Part shown: piece after piece, positions 37,267-44,600 of the stretch | Layout: each line of letters opens with the position of its first letter | Position numbering within the stretch: position 1 is the stretch's first letter | Assembly (NCBI RefSeq): GCF_900167445.1 | Contig: NZ_FUZT01000004.1 | Span: 1 to 64,000, forward strand | Direction of reading: 5' to 3' | DNA from: Maledivibacter halophilus | Lineage (GTDB): Bacteria > Bacillota > Clostridia > Peptostreptococcales > Caminicellaceae | DNA length: 64,000 bases | The notes under the pieces: model-generated | What the model was told of the DNA's origin: nothing | What the model saw: the letters and a program-made list of their open reading frames with translations, nothing else | Databases searched by the model: none | Position numbers and translations under genes: made by a program

Positions 37267-38043
37267 CTACAGTAACTTATTTAAATTAACATCATAACCA
37301 CAAGATTTTAACTCTTTGGCTAATTCAAACTTCCAGACCCCCTTATTATCAAATTCTATGTAAATAACGCCTGAGTAATCTGATGGCATTTCAAAATCAT
37401 TTTCAGGAGTATACAAAACAACAACTCTATCCCTTCCTAGTTTTCCAATAAAATAACCCATTTCAAAAATAACATTTTGTCTAGCACGTGTTTTGAGAGT
37501 TTGTGGATCCGACTTTACTCCCCCTAAATCATCGCCTGACAGTAATACTATAGCAAACCCAACTTCTGAGTAATCAGTAAATTTTTCAATGATAGTTCTT
37601 CCTTTATTTTCTTTTTCATGCAGTATAATTGGGTTAAAGTCAATTTTTTCAGCTACTCTAGCTACTGTCTGTTTCATTGCTTCATTGTGTCCATGCACTA
37701 AAAAAATTTGGCGATTATTAACATCGAAGTTTTCTTTATCTATGTCATCATTAGTATCCTTACTAGGAAATAGTTTAAGTTCATCTAACATTGTAGATGT
37801 TATATTTATTAATCTGTTTTGCCCTGTATTCCAAGTTTTTCTCTTATATTCATCACTTGCTGGAAACACCATAGGATAGAATGAAGTAGCTCCTAAGTCT
37901 TTTAAATATTTACTTTTTTTCCCAAAAATATTACTAATAATCATATACATTCTCTTCTTAATTGCATCTAATTCAACATCATCATTAAAATTTAAGTTTT
38001 TAATTCTTTCCATTAATTCTACTAATAATTTTTCTTCTTTCAT
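37267..38043 (-). CDS. TIR-like (CAP12/Pycsar-type) nucleotide-binding effector
   Basis: 258 residues. A ~95-residue N-terminal helical domain precedes a TIR-like domain of the PF10137 type: IFLVHGHNEAMKQTVARV, IILHEKENKGRTIIEKF, FAIVLLSGDDLG and RQNVIFEMGYFIGKLGR, where Glu194 matches the catalytic position. In related systems such domains degrade NAD on sensing a signal and abort phage infection. No cyclase gene is adjacent, so the trigger would have to be recognised by its own N-terminal domain. GGAGGT precedes the ATG. Module R3 lies upstream. Confidence 0.85.
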   Translation of the reverse strand: MKEEKLLVELMERIKNLNFNDDVELDAIKKRMYMIISNIFGKKSKYLKDLGATSFYPMVFPASDEYKRKTWNTGQNRLINITSTMLDELKLFPSKDTNDDIDKENFDVNNRQIFLVHGHNEAMKQTVARVAEKIDFNPIILHEKENKGRTIIEKFTDYSEVGFAIVLLSGDDLGGVKSDPQTLKTRARQNVIFEMGYFIGKLGRDRVVVLYTPENDFEMPSDYSGVIYIEFDNKGVWKFELAKELKSCGYDVNLNKLL

Positions 38044-38120
38044 TTTATACCTCCAAACATTTATTTTTATGTCAGCTAACTAAAATATTTGTGACAATTA
38101 TATACAATATATCTTATAAA

Positions 38121-38338
38121 CAACATTAGTATAAATCACCACCCATGTCGAAACCAAGTAAAACAAGTCGAATAATAAAATAATAGCGAATTTTTTATAA
38201 AATGAAATCATTTTACAAAATAATAACCGAACAAAGCTATTGAATTAAATAAAAACTAAGTGGTAAAATATACATAACAAAACACGAACGCAAGTTCGAT
38301 AACCCGCCACTGGAAATGACAAAAGGGAGATATATTAT
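38121..38338 (-). repeat. Promoter module R3 (copy 3 of 4)
   Basis: Nearly identical to R4 over about 180 bp. On the minus strand it has TTGGTT (38157-38152), an 18 bp spacer with TTTCGACAT, and TATACT (38133-38128), aimed at the TIR-like gene. On the plus strand TTGAAT and TAAAAT, 18 bp apart, plus a CGAAC-GTTCG hairpin lead to the small gene at 38339. Confidence 0.85.
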
Positions 38339-38458
38339 TTGAATAATAATAAAAAAGAAGTTGTGTATCTAGAATTGGATGAAGAGATTGATGAAGTGAT
38401 ATTGAAAGATTTACATATTATAAATAAGAAAAACATGAAAAAAGTTGCTTATTATTAA
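38339..38458 (+). CDS. Micro-protein divergent from the TIR-like gene (39 aa)
   Basis: A TTG start with AGGGAGA eight bases upstream, at the right edge of module R3. The product is acidic in the middle (LELDEEIDEV) and basic at the end (NKKNMKKVAYY). It ends inside a perfect terminator hairpin. The comparable gene after R4 encodes an unrelated 38-residue protein at the same relative position. No known family. Confidence 0.5.
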   Translation: MNNNKKEVVYLELDEEIDEVILKDLHIINKKNMKKVAYY

Positions 38459-38471
38459 CAAGCAACTTTTT
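38439..38471. terminator. Bidirectional terminator after the R3 micro-gene
   Basis: AAAAAGTTGCTT (38439-38450) pairs perfectly with AAGCAACTTTTT (38460-38471) over a nine-base loop, with T tracts in both directions. It also serves the convergent coiled-coil gene. Confidence 0.85.
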
Positions 38472-38477
38472 ATATTT

Positions 38478-38837
38478 TTATTTAATAACCTTAAGATCAT
38501 CTTTTAAATTGAAAATAGCTTTTTCATTTTGAAATTCTTTGTGTTCAATAAATTTCAGGTCCTTAGATATATTTGAAACAGCAGTTTTAAGGATATCTAT
38601 GTCAGAATCAAGTCTATTTATAATTTCATTGTGTTGTCTTATATTTTGATTTATATGGTTTTCTTGAACTTCTGCTATAGTTTGTATGTCTTTATTAGTC
38701 TTTTCAAGAAGCAGAGTATTTTTATTAACCTTCTTTTCTATAGTTTTAAGCTTGTCTATTTCATTTTCAATCTTATCAAAGCGTTGACTAAAATCTGTAT
38801 ACATTTTTTCTAATAGTTCAAAAGTTTTGTTTTCCAT
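38478..38837 (-). CDS. Coiled-coil protein
   Basis: 119 residues, predicted helical almost throughout with heptad-like spacing (RFDKIENEIDKLKTIEKKV, NRLDSDIDILKTAVSNI). No membrane segment or catalytic motif. It lies 26 bp downstream of an XRE regulator in the same direction, so the two likely form one unit; it may be a partner or scaffold for the regulator. Confidence 0.65.
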   Translation of the reverse strand: MENKTFELLEKMYTDFSQRFDKIENEIDKLKTIEKKVNKNTLLLEKTNKDIQTIAEVQENHINQNIRQHNEIINRLDSDIDILKTAVSNISKDLKFIEHKEFQNEKAIFNLKDDLKVIK

Positions 38838-38863
38838 AATACCACCACTTTATTTTTATATTT

Positions 38864-39262
38864 CTATTTATTGTGTTTTTTTTTATTAAGCTTTTCATAA
38901 TACTCATTGATTTTATTCATAGTATCAATTAATAAATTAGGGTCAATATCTTCATCAGCCATTTTTTTTACGAATTTAAGCTGTTCTAAATTGAGCTTTT
39001 CAAATGATTTCTTGTATTCTTTGGGAATATGTTTTAGAAGTTCTTCACTAGAATATGTATCTTTTCTTCCAAGCAAATAATCAACAGAAACTTCAAAGAA
39101 ATCTGCGAACTTTTCTATAGTACTAGCATCAGGTAATCTTTTATTGCTTTCATAGTGAGAAATTGAAGCTTTTCCAGTATTAAATTTTTGGGCTAATTGT
39201 TCTTGGGTTAATCCAAGCTCTAATCGCAGTTCTTTTAATCTATCTCCAAATTGTTTTTTCAC
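38864..39262 (-). CDS. XRE-family transcriptional regulator
   Basis: 132 residues. The N-terminal HTH reads LGLTQEQLAQKFNTGKASIS followed by HYESNKRLPDASTIEKFADF and VSVDYLLGRKD. The C-terminal half is helical (LEQLKFVKKMADEDIDP). It may regulate its own unit or cargo genes independently of the main prophage switch. GC and codon use do not differ from neighbours. Confidence 0.88.
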   Translation of the reverse strand: MKKQFGDRLKELRLELGLTQEQLAQKFNTGKASISHYESNKRLPDASTIEKFADFFEVSVDYLLGRKDTYSSEELLKHIPKEYKKSFEKLNLEQLKFVKKMADEDIDPNLLIDTMNKINEYYEKLNKKKHNK

Positions 39263-39420
39263 ACTAAATCACCTTAATATTTTTATAATTTTATTTACAT
39301 TATATAAGAAATTGATAGAAAAGAAACTTTTGTTTCTCAAATGTATATAAATTTTACTGAAATCATAAATTTACTATTTACAGTATACAAAAAAGAAACC
39401 AAGGAAAGAAAGAGAAATGT

Positions 39421-39497
39421 AGGGACAAAGAGACAGGTTATTTGTCCCTATAAACTATATATTTCTTTGGGACAGCCAACCTGTCCCCGTGTCCTAT
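39421..39497. repeat. REP-like palindromic element, copy 2
   Basis: Two nested palindromes: GGGACAAA..TTTGTCCC (39422-39448) and GGGACAG-CCAAC-CTGTCCCC (39470-39488). Flanking bases match the element at 32378-32445. The two elements bracket the 7 kb accessory block. The rest of the 368 bp gap (39263-39630) contains no gene beyond the promoter of the XRE gene. Confidence 0.65.
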
Positions 39498-39630
39498 ATA
39501 ATATACAACCGACGTTGAAACATAGAAAAAAGATTAGCAACATTATTTTAGTAAATATTTTATTATAGAATTATTTGTTACATGAATAATATAGAGAGTA
39601 GTTGTTCAATCACAAAAAAAATTAGTGATT

Positions 39631-40503
39631 TTAAAAAAAGCTAATTTGTTCACCAATATACTTCTTAAGTATTTTGTTTACTTTTAAAAGCATATAATTT
39701 TCTTTTATAGAAGTCCCATTTTCATCAATTAGCATTTCAATTTCAACTTTTGCATTTAATGAATCACCTGGACGCAAATCAATTTCTCCATCTTGAAATT
39801 TTTTAAGCCAATTAGTGTCTTTAATTTTGACATGGATTACATGATTTTCATAATAGAATTCCCACATTGAACTTCCTAAATAATCAGGTTTTTTTACTTG
39901 TAAAACTATATCTGATTTTATTGTTTTGACTTCTTGAATAAGTAGTTCTTCGATTTGTGAAATGGATAAATGAAAATTCTTATTTATGGCAGTAGAACCA
40001 CTACTACTGATATAAATTGCTGTATTTTGGTTTCCTATTTCTTGCATAGTAGTTGATATTTTACTTAAATTAAGTAATAATTCTTTTTGCGGAATTGATA
40101 TGTTTCTTTGTAAATTCTGTTTAGCAAGTTGTTGTAAATCATTTTTAATATTTTCAATATGGGCTTTATTTTCAATTGTATCTTTTTTACTCAGGTGTTC
40201 AATAATTTTATGTTTAGCTTTAACAGAAAAATGTCCAATTAGTTTAGTAAAACTAAAATCTGCTAATAGTTCATCAGGAATTGCTTCAAGAACTGTTCTA
40301 AATCTTGCTTTTAATGAACCAACTTCAATGTTTTCTAAAACAACATCGGTTTTAATAGATACAGGGAACGAATTTATAAGTAAATTATCTAGTTCTTTCA
40401 TATTGCATATAAGTTGAGACATTGTAGAGAATATTTTTTCAGGATTAATAGTATTCTCTTGATAGTTAATTTTCAACTCATATGATTCATTTGATAAATT
40501 CAT
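39631..40503 (-). CDS. Hypothetical accessory protein (290 aa)
   Basis: A 290-residue soluble protein. The N-terminal 110 residues (NIEVGSLKARFRTVLEAIPD) look helical and the C-terminal 110 residues beta-rich (SMWEFYYENHVIHVKIKD, GDSLNAKVEIEMLIDENG). No motif identifies a function. It lies alone between the REP-like element and a repressor relic. By position it is candidate defence or lysogeny cargo; that is inference from location only. Confidence 0.6.
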   Translation of the reverse strand: MNLSNESYELKINYQENTINPEKIFSTMSQLICNMKELDNLLINSFPVSIKTDVVLENIEVGSLKARFRTVLEAIPDELLADFSFTKLIGHFSVKAKHKIIEHLSKKDTIENKAHIENIKNDLQQLAKQNLQRNISIPQKELLLNLSKISTTMQEIGNQNTAIYISSSGSTAINKNFHLSISQIEELLIQEVKTIKSDIVLQVKKPDYLGSSMWEFYYENHVIHVKIKDTNWLKKFQDGEIDLRPGDSLNAKVEIEMLIDENGTSIKENYMLLKVNKILKKYIGEQISFF

Positions 40504-40658
40504 ATAATCGCCCCTTTATAAATCTATAAATATTTTTACAATTCTAAAATGTCGATATATGTTAATTATCCTATACAATATTATAATTGATTTACAGTGT
40601 CGAAATATATCAAAACGAGACGACTAATACAGTTTCAGCGAAAATTTCCCAAAATAAA

Positions 40659-40752
40659 AAAAGTATGATAAATTTTACTATTTATCGTGCTCTTTCTTTA
40701 ACTTTAATATTTATAATCGCTATATTGATATTTTACACTATCTACAAAAACA
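40659..40752 (-). pseudogene. Relic of a duplicated cI-type repressor gene
   Basis: Bases 40659-40713 nearly repeat 42808-42862, the 3' end and terminator of the repressor gene. The bases directly after (TATTGATATTTTACACTATC) match the sequence just upstream of that gene (43400-43422). So the whole coding body seems deleted, leaving fused ends. The plus-strand frame at 40587-40808 is therefore probably spurious, and no other gene was found between 40504 and 40824. Confidence 0.6.
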
Positions 40753-40824
40753 ACAAAATTACACCTAAAATTTCAAAAACTTGTATTGGGAACTCCTGTA
40801 TCAGTTGACTAAATCATTCTAAAT

Positions 40825-41499
40825 CTATTTAATAGAATTAATAAATTTTATTCCATTATCAGTAATATAATATATTGTAGTAACAGGGGTAGTACCTAAG
40901 AAATTATCAGTTGTCATATTTATACATACGAGATTGCAGTTAATTAATTTATAAGCAGAACTGATTTCATTCTTATTGCTAGGGTAGCTTAAACATTTAC
41001 CACCTGTACCAGCGTCTAGCAGCTTTTTTAATAATCGTAAATCTGATATTACAAGGTATCCAGTATAATCACAGAACTCACAAAATTCAGCCCAAGTTAT
41101 ATTTTTTTCTATATAACTTTTAAATAAGTTTGTAATCCATTTAATTTTCTTATAATTCCTTGCTCTATCAATTATTACTATTAAATCTTCAATAGCTTTT
41201 ACTTTATAATTAGTATCTTGCATTTTAGTCCTAAATTCAATGTATCTCTTTTCTGTAATAGTAGTCTGATTAAAATCATTTATAAATGCAATTAATTTTT
41301 TTGTAAAATGACGGTCTTTTATATTTATACCAGTCTTATATATAGCTGATATAGTCCTTAATAATGGTATATCCTTAGTTAACCCTTCATCAAAAACTAA
41401 ATCTAAACTTAGTTCACTTAAGTCAATAACTAAATCTTTATTTTGATTTACTAGAGCTGTACATAAATCATCTTTTATATTTTTTATAGAACAATCCAT
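40825..41499 (-). CDS. Hypothetical accessory protein (224 aa)
   Basis: A 224-residue protein. DLVIDLSELSLDLVF and GLTKDIPLLRTISAIYKTG near residues 20-55 resemble a widespread, unnamed family seen in prophages and defence islands. The rest is helical, ending in a possible winged-helix (TTIYYITDNGIKFINSI). No enzymatic motif. It lies within the accessory block on the repressor strand, with its own upstream spacer (160 bp) that lacks the R-module. Confidence 0.55.
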   Translation of the reverse strand: MDCSIKNIKDDLCTALVNQNKDLVIDLSELSLDLVFDEGLTKDIPLLRTISAIYKTGINIKDRHFTKKLIAFINDFNQTTITEKRYIEFRTKMQDTNYKVKAIEDLIVIIDRARNYKKIKWITNLFKSYIEKNITWAEFCEFCDYTGYLVISDLRLLKKLLDAGTGGKCLSYPSNKNEISSAYKLINCNLVCINMTTDNFLGTTPVTTIYYITDNGIKFINSIK

Positions 41500-41659
41500 A
41501 AAAGAAACCCCCGTTTTGTTTTACCCAACCAAAAAATTAACGACAATTATATTTTAAAAAGTATTTTCAGATATATCATTACCATGGATTACGGTCAATG
41601 GCTAAATTTGAAAAAGATAAGTAAAATAACATAACTAAGTTAGGATTTTATATCTAATT

Positions 41660-42352
41660 TTAATAGTATAAATCAATAGTAACTCCATAGTTCAAAGTCT
41701 TAGTTATTACTTTTTCATTACCGTCATCATCGATATCGGCATATTTATATTTTCCGCCTATTAATTTCCATTCGATGTTATAATCAGAAGAAATAATATC
41801 TAATACTTTTTTGTTTATATCTTTAGGGACATAACCTATATGGCCAATATCTTCGTGTATTACTTTTATAGCATTAGGATCATATGGGTTATCTGGTTCA
41901 GGTTCAAATTTTATTTCATGATCACCATATATGTCAGCTTCATATACATTCTCATAAGATTCTAATATTTCTTTTTTAGTCATATCTTCATATCTATATC
42001 CAACCATTTCTATGTGTTCTTTCACAAAGCCCTTTATGAGCTTTTGAATATTTTGATTTTGGTCATTGGTTTTAGAAATTCCAGCAACATTAAAATATAT
42101 ATGATTAGAATTTTTAGATGGAGATTCATTATCAAGATTTTCAATAGTCAATTTACTATCAGGATTATCATTATTAAATTCATTATTTAAATTATTACTA
42201 GCTAAATTATTACTATCTAAATTTTTATTAGCTTTTTTCTTTTTATAATAGAAAAAAGTTCCTATTATCATTAATAAAGCTATAATTGGAGCTTCCATCA
42301 AAACTACAAAGAAAACTAAAAAAAGAAATACACTCAATAAAATTTTTTTCAT
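41660..42352 (-). CDS. Membrane-anchored HIRAN-domain protein
   Basis: 230 residues. Two short hydrophobic stretches (4-33) anchor it, followed by a basic patch and an Asn/Asp-rich linker (about 45-85). A C-terminal HIRAN-like domain has EPEPDNPYDPNAIKVIHE and GHIGYVPKDINKK. HIRAN domains bind 3' DNA ends or stalled forks in eukaryotic helicases, and in bacteria they occur alone or with phage/defence proteins. A membrane tether is unusual. It is preceded by promoter module R4. Confidence 0.8.
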   Translation of the reverse strand: MKKILLSVFLFLVFFVVLMEAPIIALLMIIGTFFYYKKKKANKNLDSNNLASNNLNNEFNNDNPDSKLTIENLDNESPSKNSNHIYFNVAGISKTNDQNQNIQKLIKGFVKEHIEMVGYRYEDMTKKEILESYENVYEADIYGDHEIKFEPEPDNPYDPNAIKVIHEDIGHIGYVPKDINKKVLDIISSDYNIEWKLIGGKYKYADIDDDGNEKVITKTLNYGVTIDLYY

Positions 42353-42480
42353 AACTATTCCCCCTCGTTAAATAAATTTTAAATGCGGTGAGTTTATTTT
42401 TATTATATAAAAGTTATTTATTTATATTATGTAATACAATAATAATGAAACTAGCGAGACTTTTATATAGAAACTCTCTA

Positions 42481-42700
42481 AAACACTATTAGTATAATAC
42501 ACCACCCATGTCGAAACCAAGTAAAACAAGTCGAATAATAAAATAATAGCGAATTTTTTATAAAATAAAATCATTTTACAAAATAATAACCGAACAAATC
42601 TATTGAATTAAATAAAAACTAATGGTAAAATATACATAACAAAACACGAACACGAGTTCGCCGAATTGCCACTGGTAAAAATCAAAAGGGGGAACTGTTA
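42481..42700 (-). repeat. Promoter module R4 (copy 4 of 4)
   Basis: The minus strand has TTGGTT (42519-42514), an 18 bp spacer with TTTCGACAT, and TATACT (42495-42490), reading to the HIRAN gene. The plus strand has TTGAAT and TAAAAT 17 bp apart and the CGAAC-GTTCG hairpin, reading to the micro-gene at 42701. It differs from R3 at only a handful of positions over about 180 bp, so the two copies are recent. Confidence 0.85.
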
Positions 42701-42817
42701 TTGGACAAAATAGAAGAGGAAGATTTGATGAGTGTTTTGAGAAATATACAAAATTTAAAAGATGAAGAAGTTGATTATATAATTAATAACTTCATATACA
42801 AAATAAAAAAAGCATGA
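42701..42817 (+). CDS. Micro-protein divergent from the HIRAN gene (38 aa)
   Basis: A TTG start with AAGGGGG nine bases upstream. The product begins LDKIEEEDLMSVLRNIQN, is acidic, and ends in a basic tail (IYKIKKA). It is predicted to be helical. It occupies the same site relative to module R4 as the 39-residue gene does to R3, but the sequences are unrelated. It ends in the terminator at 42807-42844. Confidence 0.5.
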   Translation: MDKIEEEDLMSVLRNIQNLKDEEVDYIINNFIYKIKKA

Positions 42818-42844
42818 TAAATTTTATTATTTATCGTGCTTTTT
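42807..42844. terminator. Bidirectional terminator between micro-gene and repressor gene
   Basis: AAAAAGCATGATAAA (42807-42821) pairs with TTTATCGTGCTTTTT (42830-42844) with one G-T wobble. T tracts lie on both sides. A near copy is found at 40660-40696 in the repressor relic. Confidence 0.8.
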
Positions 42845-43381
42845 CTTTAACTTTAATATTTCTATAGCAGCATTTTCACCATGTTCAAAAATTAAATCAA
42901 TAATATCTAGAGTAATGGGATCATTTTCATCTAAAATATTATTTTCCATCAATTTTTTTCTAATCCTATCAATAATTTTCCAACTTAATAAACGATCCTT
43001 TGATTTTTCTCTAAATTCATCCATCATGATATTTAGATATTTTTCAGGAATAGGTTGATCAAATTCTATAAGTCCTTCATTTACTAATTTATTTTTAATT
43101 TTATTTGAAATTTCATCATATGATTTATATTTATTATTTTGATTATCTAAGTTACCTTCAGGATTTATGATTAATTTTCTATGGTCTGTTCTACCAAGTA
43201 AATAATCAATAGAAACATTAAAAAAGTTAGAAAGAAAAGTTAATGTTTCAATATTAGGTTGTATTCTACCTGTTTCATATTTTGATATATTTGCCTTAGT
43301 GATGTTTAACTTTTGAGCAAGTTCTTCTTGAGTCATATTCATTTCTTTTCGTAATTGCCTTAGTCTGCTTTGAAAATTCAT
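42827..43381 (-). CDS. Prophage cI-type repressor (XRE HTH)
   Basis: 184 residues. The N-terminal HTH reads MNMTQEELAQKLNITKANIS and KYETGRIQPNIETLTFLS, then VSIDYLLGRTD, as in phage repressors of Firmicutes. The C-terminal half lacks the Ser-Lys dyad of LexA-type autocleavage, so induction may use another route. It is divergent from the Cro-like gene across four operators, which marks it as the lysogeny switch. Confidence 0.88.
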   Translation of the reverse strand: MNFQSRLRQLRKEMNMTQEELAQKLNITKANISKYETGRIQPNIETLTFLSNFFNVSIDYLLGRTDHRKLIINPEGNLDNQNNKYKSYDEISNKIKNKLVNEGLIEFDQPIPEKYLNIMMDEFREKSKDRLLSWKIIDRIRKKLMENNILDENDPITLDIIDLIFEHGENAAIEILKLKKKHDK

Positions 43382-43416
43382 TTTATCAACTCCAATTTCT
43401 TATATAGATATTTTAC

Positions 43417-43527
43417 ACTATCCAAAATGGAAACTAAAGAAAGTATCCAAAAAAGAATATTTTTAATATTTAACTATTGACAGTTTCCAAAAAAGATACT
43501 ATAATAACAGTATCCATAATGGAAACT
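43417..43527. promoter_or_regulatory. Four 19-bp operators of the lysogeny switch
   Basis: Sites at 43417-43435, 43442-43460, 43482-43500 and 43509-43527 fit AGTWTCC-N5-GGAWACT (first half ACTATCC in site 1; the right half of site 2 is weak). Sites 1-2 are near the repressor gene; site 3 overlaps the rightward -35 and spacer, and site 4 lies just after the -10. The layout matches cI/Cro control. Confidence 0.8.
43477..43505 (+). promoter_or_regulatory. Rightward early promoter (PR-like)
   Basis: TTGACA (43477-43482) and TATAAT (43500-43505), both perfect, with a 17 bp spacer. Operator 3 covers it and operator 4 follows it. It drives the Cro-like gene and early genes. Confidence 0.9.
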
Positions 43528-43546
43528 TTTTAAAGGAGGGAAGAAT

Positions 43547-43777
43547 ATGTATGATAACCTAAGAGAAATCAGAAAAAGCAAATCAATATCTGCTTCTCAT
43601 ATGAAGAAGCTTTTAGGATTAAAGACTGAAGGAGCATACTATAAAAAAGAAAGTGGGATAATTAAGTTTTCACTAGATGAAGCAAAAAAAATTTCTGAAA
43701 TGCTGGGAATGAAAATAGAAGATATTTTTTTTGGCAATAAAGTTTCCATAAACGATACTTTTCATACGAGTGCATAA
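43547..43777 (+). CDS. Cro-like XRE regulator
   Basis: 76 residues. HTH region IRKSKSISASHMKKLLGLKT, EGAYYKKESGIIKFSLDEAK and ISEMLGMKIEDIFFG, the short form typical of phage Cro-like proteins. First gene of the rightward operon, after the AGGAGG at 43533. It would bind the 19 bp operators and shut off the repressor. Confidence 0.85.
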   Translation: MYDNLREIRKSKSISASHMKKLLGLKTEGAYYKKESGIIKFSLDEAKKISEMLGMKIEDIFFGNKVSINDTFHTSA

Positions 43778-43838
43778 TTATTTATCTGGTATTTGACAAC
43801 ACATAAAAAGATGTAAATATTAGCAGGAGCTGAAAATT

Positions 43839-44033
43839 ATGATTCTCTATATTAAAGAAACAAGAACCCAAAAAGGCTTATCACTATCAGAACTAGCAAA
43901 AAAATCCCAAGTATCAAAAAGCTATTTATCAGAAATAGAAAATGGCATAAAGACAAATGTTTCATATGTAGTTATCTGCAAGCTGGCCCACGCATTAGGT
44001 GTAAGAGCTACAGAATTATTTAGTCGTGAGTAG
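43839..44033 (+). CDS. Small XRE-family regulator
   Basis: 64 residues consisting essentially of one HTH: KGLSLSELAKKSQVSKSYLS, EIENGIKTNVSYVVICKLAH and GVRATELF. Second regulator of the early operon; possible control of later early genes or an excisionase-like role. Such small HTH proteins often follow cro in clostridial phages. Confidence 0.82.
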   Translation: MILYIKETRTQKGLSLSELAKKSQVSKSYLSEIENGIKTNVSYVVICKLAHALGVRATELFSRE

Positions 44034-44103
44034 CCTTTAATATTATTTTAATAAATTTATCAGCTTAGAAAAGCTGTAAATTATGGAAAGGAGGCTAGCA
44101 AAA

Positions 44104-44340
44104 GTGCAAACAAAACCTGATAAACAAACTTACAATCCTATTGAGCTAAGCAAAGAAGCCAAAATTAAAAGATATTATATTAAAAAATTTGAATCCATTA
44201 CTGAAGCAAAGGCTGAAAAATTAGTTGATGAAATCTTTGAGCTTATGAAAGAATCTAAGATCACATATGGTGACGCATATGTAGTATTAGAGAATACAAG
44301 AGCTAAGATTCAGAAAATGTCAGAGTTTCAGTACTTATAA
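44104..44340 (+). CDS. Small early phage protein (78 aa)
   Basis: GTG 44104 has AAAGGAGG ten bases upstream; an in-frame ATG at 44083 lies before that site. The protein is charged and helical (ITEAKAEKLVDEIFELMKES). No known family. It lies in the early operon between HTH and coiled-coil genes. Confidence 0.55.
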   Translation: MQTKPDKQTYNPIELSKEAKIKRYYIKKFESITEAKAEKLVDEIFELMKESKITYGDAYVVLENTRAKIQKMSEFQYL

Positions 44341-44363
44341 CCTTGCTAAAAGGAGGTAAAAAA

Positions 44364-44546
44364 TTGAATGATAAATCACTAAATAAAAGTCTAAAAAAAG
44401 CAAATGAATCTATTGCAAAGTTAAAGAAAATGGTTGCTGAACTGGATGGCGAAATTCCAGAACAGCAAATAGAAGTTTTAAAAAATGAAATACAAACTTT
44501 AAAACTCTGGAAAAAAAGAGTAAAAGAAATTTTTAATCAACAATAA
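44364..44546 (+). CDS. Small coiled-coil early protein (60 aa)
   Basis: TTG 44364 follows AGGAGGT by seven bases. The product has lysine-rich heptads (LKKANESIAKLKKMVAELDG, IEVLKNEIQTLKLWKKRV). It may be a structural accessory or scaffold; unrecognised. Confidence 0.5.
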   Translation: MNDKSLNKSLKKANESIAKLKKMVAELDGEIPEQQIEVLKNEIQTLKLWKKRVKEIFNQQ

Positions 44547-44600
44547 CACCATAAATATTTATTATTCCCATAATTTAGACAGTCAAGGAGGTTATGAAAA

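Noticed and set aside
40587..40808. 73-codon plus-strand frame
   Set aside because: It covers the repressor relic and its terminator copy, without a good ribosome site.
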